From Lachnospira hominis (ex Liu et al. 2021) (GTDB lineage: Bacteria; Bacillota; Clostridia; Lachnospirales; Lachnospiraceae), in assembly GCF_014287955.1 (NCBI RefSeq), contig NZ_JACOPD010000007.1, forward strand, positions 123,029 through 187,028: DNA of 64,000 nucleotides, given 5' to 3'. How positions within the stretch are numbered: the stretch's first letter is position 1; every line of letters starts with the position of its first letter. The position numbers and the translations under genes are program-made. The notes below the pieces were generated by a model. The model was not told where the DNA came from and made no database searches. It worked only from the letters and a program-made list of their open reading frames with translations. Positions 18,928 through 27,979 of the stretch are shown here, piece after piece.

Positions 18928-19563
18928 TTAGTTATTACCTAAAATATCTGATGTCTTTGTTGAATATCCGTTATCTGAAAACCACTGGTCAAACTTTTTC
19001 ATTGTTGCTGAATATGTATCGTTTGAGATTGAAGGAAGGTCTTTTCCCCATGATTTAGTTGCTTCTTTAAATCCTTTTTCTACAGCAGATACCATCTTTT
19101 TCATGTTTTCTTCATCGCCGCCTGAAAGAGCTACAGCGAAATCAAGAAGTCTGTCTGATGTCTGGTTGACACCCCAGTAACCGTCTTCTGAAATATCTTC
19201 TTTTGCCTGTGCAATAGTATCAGCATCTGCTGTAAAATTGCCATTGGCAAGTGCTTTCCACATATCATCGGCAGTTCCGATTGTAATGCCCTGCTTTGCA
19301 AACATCTTTGTTACAAGTGACTGCATCTGTGCCATTCTTTGTTCTGTATCAGATTTGAGCTGAGCAATGATGGCCTTTCTGTCTGTAGCAGATGTTAATT
19401 TTGATGTTGATGAAGAAGGTTCATAAGAAGCACTTATTTCAGAATAAACAGATTTTTCTGAAGATTTATCAGTTGAATCAGCTTTTTTGTCATTTGTTGA
19501 TTTAGCTGATACATTTTTAGTTTCATAAGCTGAATAACTTGTTCCTATTCCGTTAAAATCCAT
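18928..19563 (-). CDS. Ser/Lys-rich soluble protein of unknown function
   Basis: 211 aa. There is no signal peptide or membrane segment. Residues 1-60 are Ser/Thr/Lys-rich and low in complexity; 60-100 look like a coiled helix (RKAIIAQLKSDTEQRMAQMQ); the C-terminal ~100 residues hold DGYWGVNQTSDRLLDFAVAL and a Trp/Gly-rich end. The RBS GGAGGG is 7 bases before ATG. I do not recognise the family. Its composition and the start MDFNGIGTSYSAY resemble flagellum-associated or secreted proteins of Lachnospiraceae, but that is an impression. It is a single-gene unit with its own terminator. Confidence 0.7.
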   Translation of the reverse strand: MDFNGIGTSYSAYETKNVSAKSTNDKKADSTDKSSEKSVYSEISASYEPSSSTSKLTSATDRKAIIAQLKSDTEQRMAQMQSLVTKMFAKQGITIGTADDMWKALANGNFTADADTIAQAKEDISEDGYWGVNQTSDRLLDFAVALSGGDEENMKKMVSAVEKGFKEATKSWGKDLPSISNDTYSATMKKFDQWFSDNGYSTKTSDILGNN

Positions 19564-19619
19564 AATATTACCCTCCGTGGTATAATTTAGTATTTGTTAC
19601 ATTATATATCGGACAGAAC

Positions 19620-20990
19620 TTACTCAATCTTAATAGTACGTTTTTTCCAAATTCCTGTCCAGTAAAGAATATAAAGAATAAGAGCGGATGTCGCATTACT
19701 TACTACAACAGCATACCATACACTTTCAACTCCCATTTTGAGGATTGATGAACAAACCCATAATGTGAGAAAACGGAAAATCCATATTCTTGTAGCATCG
19801 ACAAGCATTGTTATCAATGTATGTCCGGAACCCTGGAAAAGTCCCTGTGTTACGTTATAAAAAGCATTAGTCCAGCAGCACATTGCCATGATTGACAGAA
19901 ATTGTGTTGCAAGCGGAACAACATTTTCATCGCTTGTAAAGAAACGTACAATTGGTTCAGCGATAAATGGACGCGAAAGGATAGTACCAAATACAAAAAG
20001 AAATACTGCACCGATTCGTAATGCGATATGATATGATTTATTTACACGTTTGAGATTATTGGCTCCGAAATTCTGACCGACTATTGTTGATATAGCAGAG
20101 CCGATTCCACTTGCCGGCATTGTGATAAGGCTGTTGATTTTATTTCCGATACCGTATGCGGTTGTAGCTGTAGTTCCGTATGCATTGACATTTTTTGTCA
20201 TAAGAAGGAAACCAAACTGCATTGTGCTTCCACCGATTGCTGTTGGAAGACCAATTTTAAATATAGATGTCATTTTATTTTTATCAAATTTGAAATTTTT
20301 AAAGTCAAGACGGATAAGCTGGTTTTTGCGTCTTAATGCAAGTATTGCAATTACGGCACTTGGAATTTTGGCAATAAGTGTTGCAAGTGCGGCTCCGGAG
20401 ATTCCCATTTTAAATACGATAAGGAAGACCGGATCCATTATTAGGTTGAGTGATACGCCAAGAAGATTAAGAAGCATAGGACGTACAGTGTCACCTTGTG
20501 ACTGTTTTACAGATGTATACAGGTTAATCATAAAAAGAAATGGAAGGTCAAGTACAACTATCCTTAAATATGAAATACTGAATTGATAAATGTCCTGTTC
20601 AGCTCCAAGCCATTTTACGATACCCGGTGTGGCAATCCAGCATATTCCGGCACATATTACTGCAAATACAAGCGAACACAGGCAAATATGGTTTGCCATT
20701 GAATTGGCCTGCTTGTCCTGTCTGGCACCGAGATACTGTGATATAAGAATTGAACCGGCGGTTGTTATGCCGGCACCAAAGTTTATTAGTATATTCTGCA
20801 CAGGAGATACAAGTGTTATTGCTGCCTGTGAAGCAGTTCCGATTTTTCCAAGCCAGAATGTATCTGTAAGGTTGTACATTGACTGGATGAAACTGTTGAG
20901 CATTACAGGAATTGCAAGCATAAGGATAGCCTGAATAAGGTTACCCTCAAGAATTAATTTGCGTTTATCAGCACTTATTGGTTTTGACAT
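19620..20990 (-). CDS. MATE family efflux transporter
   Basis: 456 aa with 12 predicted membrane helices in two similar halves (each starting with an IPVMLNSFIQSMYN-type or GLPTAIGGSTMQ-type segment). Start ATG 20990 (MSKPISADKRKLILEGN) follows GGAGATAATTAAC and agrees with the family. MATE proteins export drugs or metabolites using Na+ or H+. It is divergent from an AraC regulator with 198 bp between, so control by that regulator is plausible. Confidence 0.92.
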   Translation of the reverse strand: MSKPISADKRKLILEGNLIQAILMLAIPVMLNSFIQSMYNLTDTFWLGKIGTASQAAITLVSPVQNILINFGAGITTAGSILISQYLGARQDKQANSMANHICLCSLVFAVICAGICWIATPGIVKWLGAEQDIYQFSISYLRIVVLDLPFLFMINLYTSVKQSQGDTVRPMLLNLLGVSLNLIMDPVFLIVFKMGISGAALATLIAKIPSAVIAILALRRKNQLIRLDFKNFKFDKNKMTSIFKIGLPTAIGGSTMQFGFLLMTKNVNAYGTTATTAYGIGNKINSLITMPASGIGSAISTIVGQNFGANNLKRVNKSYHIALRIGAVFLFVFGTILSRPFIAEPIVRFFTSDENVVPLATQFLSIMAMCCWTNAFYNVTQGLFQGSGHTLITMLVDATRIWIFRFLTLWVCSSILKMGVESVWYAVVVSNATSALILYILYWTGIWKKRTIKIE

Positions 20991-21188
20991 GTTAATTATC
21001 TCCATTTCTGTGCAAAATGGCATATTTTAGCACATAATTATTTTTGGTACTTGACAAGATAAATCAAGTTCATTAATGTTTATGTTAATCATAGCACAAA
21101 AAGCAGTAAATTCTACAAAAATATAACAATTTTAGTGGAATAATACAGAAAAAAAGTTTTGGAATTTATTTAATATACGGAGGCCATT

Positions 21189-22025
21189 ATGGATTATTTA
21201 TTTGATATGCCTACAGATTTTAAAGTTTATAAGATAAAAAGAGATAAAAGTTCGGGAAGCCAGCCGGCACATACGCACCCATATTATGAGATTTTCTATC
21301 TGATAAATGGTGACTGTACATTTTTTATTGACCATAATATTTATAAGCTGAACAGAGGCGACCTTATTATTGTACCGCAGGGGGAACTTCATAAAAGCTC
21401 GTTTCCGCAGCATGGCAGCAGTGAGAGATATGTTTTGTGTTTTAAAGAGAGTAATTTAAAATGGCTCAATGACATTGTTGGACCGGATTTTGTGAAAGAA
21501 TCTCTCTCAACCGGTGTTATTTCTATTCCTGATAAAAGAAGAGATTATGTTGAAGCACTTATGAATAAGATGATTTTTGAAAATGAAGGACAGGATATAT
21601 TGTCACCGGCATTTATAAGGACGGGGCTTATCGAACTTGTCCTTTTTATAATAAGATGCCGGAGATATGAGGAAAATGTTATAAAAGAGCTTGATGTTGA
21701 TAATCAGCTCATGCAGCAGATTGCGACATATATATATGAAAATTATGATAAAAAGTTAAGTCTTGAGGATATGTCGGATAAATTCCATATAAGCAGGTCA
21801 TACTTATCTAAGAAGTTTAAGGCTGTAACAGGTTTTGGATTTAAAGAATATATAGTTAATGTACGAATTAAAAATGCGTGCAGGCTCCTTCTTGAGACTA
21901 ATAAGTCTATCACTGATATAGCATTTGAGTGCGGTTTCAATGACAGTAACTATTTTGGGGATGCATTCAGGCATGTCAAGGGAGTTTCACCTAATAAATA
22001 CAGGAAAAATAAGGAAGCTATTTAG
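21189..22025 (+). CDS. AraC family transcriptional regulator
   Basis: 278 aa. An N-terminal cupin (~20-95; HTHPYYEIFYLINGDC, GDLIIVPQGELHKS) is a sugar or small-molecule sensing domain, followed by two helix-turn-helix motifs (~175-275; LSLEDMSDKFHISRSYLSKKFK and ITDIAFECGFNDSNYFGDAF). GGAGG lies 8 bases before ATG. It is divergent from the MATE gene, its most likely target. The ligand is unknown. Confidence 0.92.
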   Translation: MDYLFDMPTDFKVYKIKRDKSSGSQPAHTHPYYEIFYLINGDCTFFIDHNIYKLNRGDLIIVPQGELHKSSFPQHGSSERYVLCFKESNLKWLNDIVGPDFVKESLSTGVISIPDKRRDYVEALMNKMIFENEGQDILSPAFIRTGLIELVLFIIRCRRYEENVIKELDVDNQLMQQIATYIYENYDKKLSLEDMSDKFHISRSYLSKKFKAVTGFGFKEYIVNVRIKNACRLLLETNKSITDIAFECGFNDSNYFGDAFRHVKGVSPNKYRKNKEAI

Positions 22026-22083
22026 GCAGATATTAAATATACGTAAAAAAATAAGAAAATATTTATAAAAGATAACTATGTAC

Positions 22084-22112
22084 TTGCAAAAATACAATAC
22101 ATTTTATATAAT
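22084..22112 (+). promoter_or_regulatory. Probable sigma-A promoter for ispE
   Basis: TTGCAA, a 17-bp spacer, then TATAAT (22107-22112), 31 bp before the ispE start. An ATACAA/TTGTAT inverted repeat spans the -10. Confidence 0.65.
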
Positions 22113-22143
22113 TGTTGTATACAAGAAACAATGGAGAAAAGAT

Positions 22144-23007
22144 ATGGACAGTATACGATTAAAGGCACGTGCAAAGATTAATCTTGGTCTTGATGTTCTT
22201 GGAAAAAGAGATGATGGCTATCATGAAGTACGCATGATAATGCAGACTGTCGGAATATATGACAGAATCATCATTAAAAAGATTCCGGAGGATGAGATAA
22301 GGATTAATTCAAATCTGTTTTTTCTGCCTGTGAATGAGAATAATCTTATTTATAAGGCTGCCAGGATGATGAAAGATGAATATAATATCAAAGAGGGCGT
22401 AGAGATAGACCTTAATAAGTTTATACCGGTGGCGGCCGGAATGGCTGGAGGAAGTACAGATGCGGCTTCAACATTATTTGGCATGAATAAGATATTTGAC
22501 CTCGGAATATCGCAGTCGAAGCTTATGGAGATGGGCTTAAAGATTGGTGCGGATGTTCCTTATTGCATAATGAGAGGAACAGCACTAGCTGAGGGAATAG
22601 GAGAAAAGCTTACGCGTCTTACGCCTATGCCACACTGCTGGCTTATTGTCGCAAAGCCTCCGATTAATGTTTCAACAAAGCTTGTCTATGAAAGTCTTGA
22701 TATGGGCGGAATAAGCAAGCATCCTGATATTGATGGCATAATGGATGCAATAAAAAGAGGCGATGTAGAAGGCGTGGCACAAAAGATGGGCAATGTGCTT
22801 GAAGATGTCACAATTCCTCTTTATCCGGTTATAGACAGCATTAAGAAACAGATGCTTAAAAACGGAGCGATAGGAGCAATGATGAGTGGAAGTGGTCCTA
22901 CTGTGTTCGGAATTTTTCCTGATGAACAGACGGCATTGGGATGTCAGGCTGTATTAAAGGCACAGGGCGAGGCACGTCAGGTATATATTACTGAGACATT
23001 TAACTAG
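22144..23007 (+). CDS. ispE: 4-(cytidine 5'-diphospho)-2-C-methyl-D-erythritol kinase
   Basis: 287 aa from ATG 22144 (GGAGAAAAG upstream), not the in-frame ATG at 22078. A GHMP kinase with KARAKINLGLDVLGKRDDGYHEV at the N terminus, the ATP loop PVAAGMAGGSTDAA near 95-108, and MSGSGPTVFGIF near the C terminus. It phosphorylates CDP-ME in the MEP isoprenoid pathway in the cytoplasm. It is followed by a GntR regulator, spoIIR and murI on the same strand. Confidence 0.96.
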   Translation: MDSIRLKARAKINLGLDVLGKRDDGYHEVRMIMQTVGIYDRIIIKKIPEDEIRINSNLFFLPVNENNLIYKAARMMKDEYNIKEGVEIDLNKFIPVAAGMAGGSTDAASTLFGMNKIFDLGISQSKLMEMGLKIGADVPYCIMRGTALAEGIGEKLTRLTPMPHCWLIVAKPPINVSTKLVYESLDMGGISKHPDIDGIMDAIKRGDVEGVAQKMGNVLEDVTIPLYPVIDSIKKQMLKNGAIGAMMSGSGPTVFGIFPDEQTALGCQAVLKAQGEARQVYITETFN

Positions 23008-23068
23008 GATAACTGTTCAATCGAAACATACGTAATAATATAATTAGAAATGGAGGACATAAGAAATT

Positions 23069-23737
23069 ATGAAGGGCGAATTAAAGATGGATGTAAATGA
23101 TTATCTCCCATTGAGGGATGTTGTTTTTAACACATTAAGACAGGCAATACTGCGTGGCGAGATGGAACCCGGTGAGAGACTGATGGAGATTCAGCTTGCA
23201 CAGAAGCTCGGAGTAAGCAGAACACCTATAAGAGAAGCTATCCGTAAGCTTGAACTTGAGGGACTTGTTATTATGATTCCAAGAAAGGGTGCAGAAGTTG
23301 CCCATATAACTGAAAAAGATATGAGAGATGTTCTCGAAGTAAGATGTACACTTGAGGAGCTTGCAGTTGCACTCGCATGCAAAAATGTGACACCTGAGCG
23401 TATTATGGATCTGAGAGCTGCCAATAAGGTGTTTGAGTCTGCAATTGTTTCAAAAGATGTTGTAAATATTGTAGATGCCGATGTCCAGTTCCATGATACA
23501 ATATATGCAATGACAGACAATGACAGGCTTATACAGATTATCAATAAGTTAAGGGAGCAGATGTACAGATACAGACTTGAGTATGTTAAGGATGCAAGAA
23601 CACATTCAATTCTTATAAATGAACATAATGATATTATCCAGAAGCTTGCCGACAAGGATGTTGAGGGTGCAAAGATGTTTATGCGTCAGCATATACGTAA
23701 TCAGGAAAAAGGTATTATCAGACTTTTAAATAAATAA
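23069..23737 (+). CDS. GntR family regulator, FadR subfamily
   Basis: 222 aa. A winged helix (~12-75; LRQAILRGEMEPGERL, LGVSRTPIREAIRKLELEG) is followed by an all-helical FCD ligand domain (~88-215; EVRCTLEELAV, FHDTIYAMTDNDRL with His/Asp metal-type residues, EHNDIIQKLADKD, HIRNQEK). It probably senses a carboxylate-type metabolite. Targets are unknown; the neighbours ispE and spoIIR give no clear hint. GGAGG is 12 bases before ATG. Confidence 0.92.
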   Translation: MKGELKMDVNDYLPLRDVVFNTLRQAILRGEMEPGERLMEIQLAQKLGVSRTPIREAIRKLELEGLVIMIPRKGAEVAHITEKDMRDVLEVRCTLEELAVALACKNVTPERIMDLRAANKVFESAIVSKDVVNIVDADVQFHDTIYAMTDNDRLIQIINKLREQMYRYRLEYVKDARTHSILINEHNDIIQKLADKDVEGAKMFMRQHIRNQEKGIIRLLNK

Positions 23738-23829
23738 TTGTTTAGTCTGTGTCATTTTGGAAATAATCTCTATAGATTTATTAAAACACCGGCATTTTAC
23801 CGGTTGAAAATATTAAGACGGAGGTTATT

Positions 23830-24480
23830 ATGAAGAAAAAAGGACACAGACTATTTATTTTTATTGCTTGTATTATATTTGTGAGTTTATGTACAGCAGT
23901 TTTTACATACAGAGTTTCGGGCAATGAGAGCAGAAACAGAATACAGGAAGAACTTGCACAGGATATTATCAGATTTCATGTAAGGGCTAACAGTGACAGC
24001 GATGAGGACCAGAAAAGAAAGCTTGCCGTAAAAGATGCTGTTGTTGAGTATCTTTCGCCGCTTCTTGCTGAATCACAAAGCATTGATGAATCAAAGGAGA
24101 TTCTATCAGAATCAATGGTTGATATTGAAAATATAGCACACGAAACGCTTATGGCACATGGTGGAGATAGCAAAGTAAATGTCTATTTTGAGGAGAGTTA
24201 TTTTCCTATGAAAACGTATGCTGATGTAACATTTCCGCCGGGAGTATATGAGGCTTTACGTATAGACATAGGAGAGCATTGTGGGAAAAACTGGTGGTGT
24301 GTTCTCTATCCGCCGCTATGTTTTGTTGATTCGACATGTGGAGTGCTTCCGGATGATTCTAAGGAAAAATTAAAGAATATTTTGACAGATGATGAATATA
24401 ATGCTATAACAAAGACTCAGTATGTTTACAGATTTAAGTATCTGAAATTTCTAAATGACTGGTTACAGGGAGGAAAATAA
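23830..24480 (+). CDS. spoIIR: Stage II sporulation protein R
   Basis: 216 aa. One N-terminal membrane helix (~7-27), then the SpoIIR domain (IRFHVRANSDSDEDQKRKLAVKDAV, ESYFPMKTYADVTFPPG, GKNWWCVLYPPLCFVD). In Bacillus and Clostridia it is secreted from the forespore and triggers SpoIIGA to activate sigma-E. The length is normal, with RBS GGAGG. Its stop is 7 bases before murI, so the two are co-transcribed. Confidence 0.93.
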   Translation: MKKKGHRLFIFIACIIFVSLCTAVFTYRVSGNESRNRIQEELAQDIIRFHVRANSDSDEDQKRKLAVKDAVVEYLSPLLAESQSIDESKEILSESMVDIENIAHETLMAHGGDSKVNVYFEESYFPMKTYADVTFPPGVYEALRIDIGEHCGKNWWCVLYPPLCFVDSTCGVLPDDSKEKLKNILTDDEYNAITKTQYVYRFKYLKFLNDWLQGGK

Positions 24481-24487
24481 GTTAATT

Positions 24488-25306
24488 ATGGATAAGAACG
24501 CACCAATCGGAGTATTTGATTCCGGTGTCGGCGGTCTGACGGTTGCAAGAGAGATTATGCGTCAGATTCCAAATGAGCGTATTGTTTATTTTGGTGATAC
24601 GGCACGAGTGCCTTATGGAAGCAAATCAAAAGATAATATTATAAAGTTTTCAAGACAGATTATACGTTTTCTTCAGACAGAAAATGTTAAGGCGATAGTT
24701 ATTGCATGTAATACAGCGAGTGCACTTGCACTTGATGAGATGCAGCAGGAGTTTGACCTTCCGATTCTTGGTGTTGTTAAGCCGGGAGCAAAGGTGGCAG
24801 TTGAGACTACTGCTAATAAAAGAATTGGTCTTATTGGAACGGAAGCAAATATAAGGAGTGGAGTGTATACAAGATACATAAAGTCACTTGATGATGAGGC
24901 AAAAGTGTTTGAAAAAGCATGTCCGTTATTTGTTCCGCTTGTTGAGGAAGGCTGGCTTCATGATGATATAACACTTCAGGTAGCCTCACGTTATCTGGAA
25001 GAATTAAAAGAAAAAGATATAGATACGCTTATTATGGGATGTACGCATTATCCGCTTATACGTTCTACAATACGGAAGGTTATGGGCGATAAAGTGAATC
25101 TTGTAAATCCGGCATATGAAACTGCTATTGAACTCAAAAATCTGCTTGAGAGAGATAATCTTGCAAATAAATGTGATGTTGACAGTCCATCAAGCATGTA
25201 TAGATTCTATGTAAGCGATGCGGAAGAAAAGTTTAAGTTATTTGCTAATTCAATACTTCCATTTGATATTACAATGACGAAGCAGATTAATATTGAGAAT
25301 TATTAG
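24488..25306 (+). CDS. murI: Glutamate racemase
   Basis: 272 aa from ATG 24488 (MDKNAPIGVFDSGVGG); GGAGG at the end of spoIIR serves as RBS. DSGVGGLTV with Asp11, ACNTAS with Cys74 and GCTHYP with Cys185 are the two-cysteine active site. It makes D-glutamate for peptidoglycan in the cytoplasm. It is followed by a DUF1934 gene. Confidence 0.96.
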   Translation: MDKNAPIGVFDSGVGGLTVAREIMRQIPNERIVYFGDTARVPYGSKSKDNIIKFSRQIIRFLQTENVKAIVIACNTASALALDEMQQEFDLPILGVVKPGAKVAVETTANKRIGLIGTEANIRSGVYTRYIKSLDDEAKVFEKACPLFVPLVEEGWLHDDITLQVASRYLEELKEKDIDTLIMGCTHYPLIRSTIRKVMGDKVNLVNPAYETAIELKNLLERDNLANKCDVDSPSSMYRFYVSDAEEKFKLFANSILPFDITMTKQINIENY

Positions 25307-25365
25307 AGTGTTTATTTGTTGTGTATGATATGTAAAGAAGATGATTTTTAACTGAGGAAAACAGT

Positions 25366-25839
25366 ATGGATGAAAGAGTATTTGTAAGTATAAAAGGACT
25401 TCATTTTGCGAGTGGCGTTCAGGATTCAGATTCTGACGGCAGTGAAGATGAAGAAGTTATTGAGACTGTCAATACCGGAAGATATAAGCGTTCCGGAGAA
25501 AATGAGTATATTAAGTATTCGGATATGATTGACGGTGAGGATAAGCCATGCAGCAATCTTATAAAGATTACGCCTGATGGCACGGTTGAGATTACTAAAA
25601 AAGGATATGTTACAACACATTTTTCTTTTGTTCCCGGGGAGCGAACAACAACATATTACGAGACACCATATGGCGGCATTTATCTTGGAATCAATTCAAA
25701 AAATATTGTCATTGAAAGAAGTGATGAAAGGATATATGCAGGGATTGAGTATACGCTTGAACTTAACCATGAAATAATTTCAGAATCAAGTGTTGAGATA
25801 GAGATAAGCTCAAAGAAGAATTTTAAGTTGGAGAATTAA
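25366..25839 (+). CDS. DUF1934 (YwiB-like) beta-barrel protein
   Basis: 157 aa, cytoplasmic. VFVSIKGLHF at the start and IKITPDGTVEITKKG, FVPGERTTTYYETPYG and YTLELNHEIISESSVEI fit the calycin-like DUF1934 family seen beside murI or argS in many Firmicutes. An acidic loop (DSDSDGSEDEEV, about 23-34) is unusually long here. Function unknown. Confidence 0.85.
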   Translation: MDERVFVSIKGLHFASGVQDSDSDGSEDEEVIETVNTGRYKRSGENEYIKYSDMIDGEDKPCSNLIKITPDGTVEITKKGYVTTHFSFVPGERTTTYYETPYGGIYLGINSKNIVIERSDERIYAGIEYTLELNHEIISESSVEIEISSKKNFKLEN

Positions 25840-25867
25840 AATTCAGGAATTTAAAATATAGAAACTT

Positions 25868-25912
25868 AAAAGCGTTCAGGCGGATAACTGCTGTTCCTGA
25901 ACGCTTTTTATT
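25868..25912. terminator. Bidirectional terminator between DUF1934 and nicotinate phosphoribosyltransferase genes
   Basis: A 13-bp stem AAAAGCGTTCAGG / CCTGAACGCTTTT with a 15-base loop. A T run follows on the + side and an A run precedes it, so it can work for both convergent units. Confidence 0.88.
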
Positions 25913-25945
25913 AACCCTTTTTTGCAGGGCTTTACAGGTTGTATT

Positions 25946-27397
25946 TTAGTGAATATGAGGAGTTGAATAAGTATTTAAAAGCTCCTGCTTGCAATCGTAT
26001 AATTTCTTTGATAAATCGACATGTACTTCCTGTGGATTTATAAGACGTTTTGATTCATCCCATAAAGTAGCAAGTTCATGTTTACAGTATTTCTGTATAT
26101 CCATGACAGGTGGAGTTGTGTATACACATTCTCCATTTTTGAATACAGGAACGATAATTTCACGAAGAGTGTATTCACCCGGCTGAAGAAGCGTTTTTTT
26201 CCATGTCTCAATAGGGTCAAATAAAAGAAGAGGTTCGTTTTCATCGTATGTCTCGTCTGTAAGTGCAATAAGGTCTGCTTTTAACATTCCGTCAGTGTCG
26301 TAAACACGGTAAACTGTCTTATTTCCCGGATTAGTAATCTTTTCCGAATTCTCAGAAAGCTTAATCTTTGGAATAAACTTTCCATCATCTCCCATAACAG
26401 CGGCAAGCTTGTATACACCACCAAATGCAGGATTGTCTTTTGCTGTAATAAGGTTAGTTCCGACACCCCATGAAGTTATAGCGGCACCCTGTGTTTTTAA
26501 TGAATCAATAAGGTATTCATCAAGGTCACTTGATGCAGATATAATAGCATCTTCAAAGCCGGCATCATCAAGCATTTTACGTGCTTTCTTAGAAAAATAA
26601 GCAAGGTCGCCTGAGTCAAGTCTGATACCATATCCTTTAAGTTCAATTCCTGCTTCACGCATTTCTTTAAATACGCGGATTGCATTAGGAACGCCTGAGC
26701 GTAGTGTATCATATGTGTCTACAAGAAGAATGCATGCATTCGGATAAAGGTCTGCATATGTCTTAAATGCTGTATATTCATCAGGAAAACTCATAATCCA
26801 GCTGTGAGCGTGGGTTCCTTTGACCGGAACGTCAAACATCTGACCTGTAAGAACATTACTTGTTCCAACACAACCGGCAATGACAGCAGCTCTTGCACCA
26901 TATATTCCGGCATCAGGACCCTGGGCACGTCTCAGACCAAATTCCATTATTCCGTCGCCTTTTGCTGCATAGCATACTCTGGCAGCCTTAGTTGCGATAA
27001 GGCTCTGGTGATTAATTATATTAAGGATTGCAGTCTCTACAAGCTGTGCTTCAATGATAGGAGCAATTACTTTAACAATTGGTTCTCTTGGAAAAATAAG
27101 TGTTCCTTCGGGAATGGCATATATATCGCCTGTAAAGTGGAAGTTTTTTAAGTAATCAAGAAAATCATTATCAAAAAGATTAAGGCTGCTAAGGTAAGCA
27201 ATATCATCATCGGTAAAATGAAGATTTTTAATATAATCGATTACCTGGTCAAGACCACATGCAATGGCATATCCGCCGCCGCAAGGGTTATTGCGGTGGA
27301 AAGCATCAAATATAACCGTACGGTTATTGCCTGTTTTGAAGTAACCCTGCATCATAGTAAGCTCGTATAAATCTGTTAATAATGTTAAATTACGCAT
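25946..27397 (-). CDS. pncB: Nicotinate phosphoribosyltransferase
   Basis: 483 aa from 27397 (MRNLTLLTDLYELTMMQGY) behind AAAGGAGC. Signature segments: TDLYELTMMQGYF, FDAFHRNNPCGGGYAIACGL, EFGLRRAQGPDAG, GTHAHSWIMSF and RLDSGDLAYFSKKAR. It makes nicotinate mononucleotide from nicotinate and PRPP in NAD salvage. Length fits the family. It is the last gene of a leftward run starting with the ApbE gene. Confidence 0.95.
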   Translation of the reverse strand: MRNLTLLTDLYELTMMQGYFKTGNNRTVIFDAFHRNNPCGGGYAIACGLDQVIDYIKNLHFTDDDIAYLSSLNLFDNDFLDYLKNFHFTGDIYAIPEGTLIFPREPIVKVIAPIIEAQLVETAILNIINHQSLIATKAARVCYAAKGDGIMEFGLRRAQGPDAGIYGARAAVIAGCVGTSNVLTGQMFDVPVKGTHAHSWIMSFPDEYTAFKTYADLYPNACILLVDTYDTLRSGVPNAIRVFKEMREAGIELKGYGIRLDSGDLAYFSKKARKMLDDAGFEDAIISASSDLDEYLIDSLKTQGAAITSWGVGTNLITAKDNPAFGGVYKLAAVMGDDGKFIPKIKLSENSEKITNPGNKTVYRVYDTDGMLKADLIALTDETYDENEPLLLFDPIETWKKTLLQPGEYTLREIIVPVFKNGECVYTTPPVMDIQKYCKHELATLWDESKRLINPQEVHVDLSKKLYDCKQELLNTYSTPHIH

Positions 27398-27418
27398 AAA
27401 AGCTCCTTTCATATATTA

Positions 27419-27448
27419 AAAGATACCGCCGGCTGGCGATACCTTTTA
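27419..27448 (-). terminator. Hairpin between the 147-aa gene and pncB
   Basis: AAAAGATACCGCC / GGCGATACCTTTT pairs over 13 bp with two G-U type positions and a GGCT loop. It lies in the gap after the gene ending at 27473 and may end or attenuate transcription before pncB. Confidence 0.65.
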
Positions 27449-27472
27449 ATATTGCTTTGCGGTTTATTTATT

Positions 27473-27916
27473 TTATTTGTTACGTTTGAAAAATCCCTTT
27501 TTCTTTTTCTTTTCTTCAACGACAATCTTGCCGCCACGAACTGATTTGATGCCTGTGATGTAAATTCCGCTTACTTCAGCCTTGATTTCAGCTTTTACAG
27601 GAATCTGTTCAAATACTTTTGGGTCACACATAAGAGTCATGACTCTTGGTCCGATTTTTGCCTTGACAATAGGCATCTTTGAACCCCTTAAATACTTAGG
27701 CGTCTGGTCAAGAACCATCTTAGGAAGTCCGGCCTCTTTAAGCTTCATCTTCTTTTTGTCAATTACAAGCATTGACATAATCTGTTTTGCAGCGTCAATC
27801 TGCTCCTGCTGTGACTCCTGCTTTTTACGCAGCTTATTACCGACAATTATAAGTGCAATAAATACAACTAACAATATAACCAATATTGTTAATAATACAA
27901 TACTCCATACTGGCAT
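27473..27916 (-). CDS. Single-pass membrane protein of unknown function
   Basis: 147 aa. One strong membrane helix (~5-28) is followed by a basic segment, a short coiled region (KKQESQQEQIDAAKQIMSML), a small beta-rich domain (~75-130; IVKAKIGPRVMTLMCDPKVFEQIPV) and a lysine-rich tail. The C terminus is probably cytoplasmic. No family recognised; the beta domain after a helix recalls YajC-like proteins in outline only. RBS GGAGG before ATG 27916. Confidence 0.75.
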   Translation of the reverse strand: MPVWSIVLLTILVILLVVFIALIIVGNKLRKKQESQQEQIDAAKQIMSMLVIDKKKMKLKEAGLPKMVLDQTPKYLRGSKMPIVKAKIGPRVMTLMCDPKVFEQIPVKAEIKAEVSGIYITGIKSVRGGKIVVEEKKKKKGFFKRNK

Positions 27917-27979
27917 TGATTTTATCCTCCTGATAATTAATGAATTCTAATGTACAATATTGTAGCATATCCCTTATGG

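Noticed and set aside
22078..22143. Longer IspE starting at ATG 22078
   Set aside because: The extra 22 codons overlap the predicted promoter, lack an RBS and do not match the family; ATG 22144 has GGAGAAAAG.
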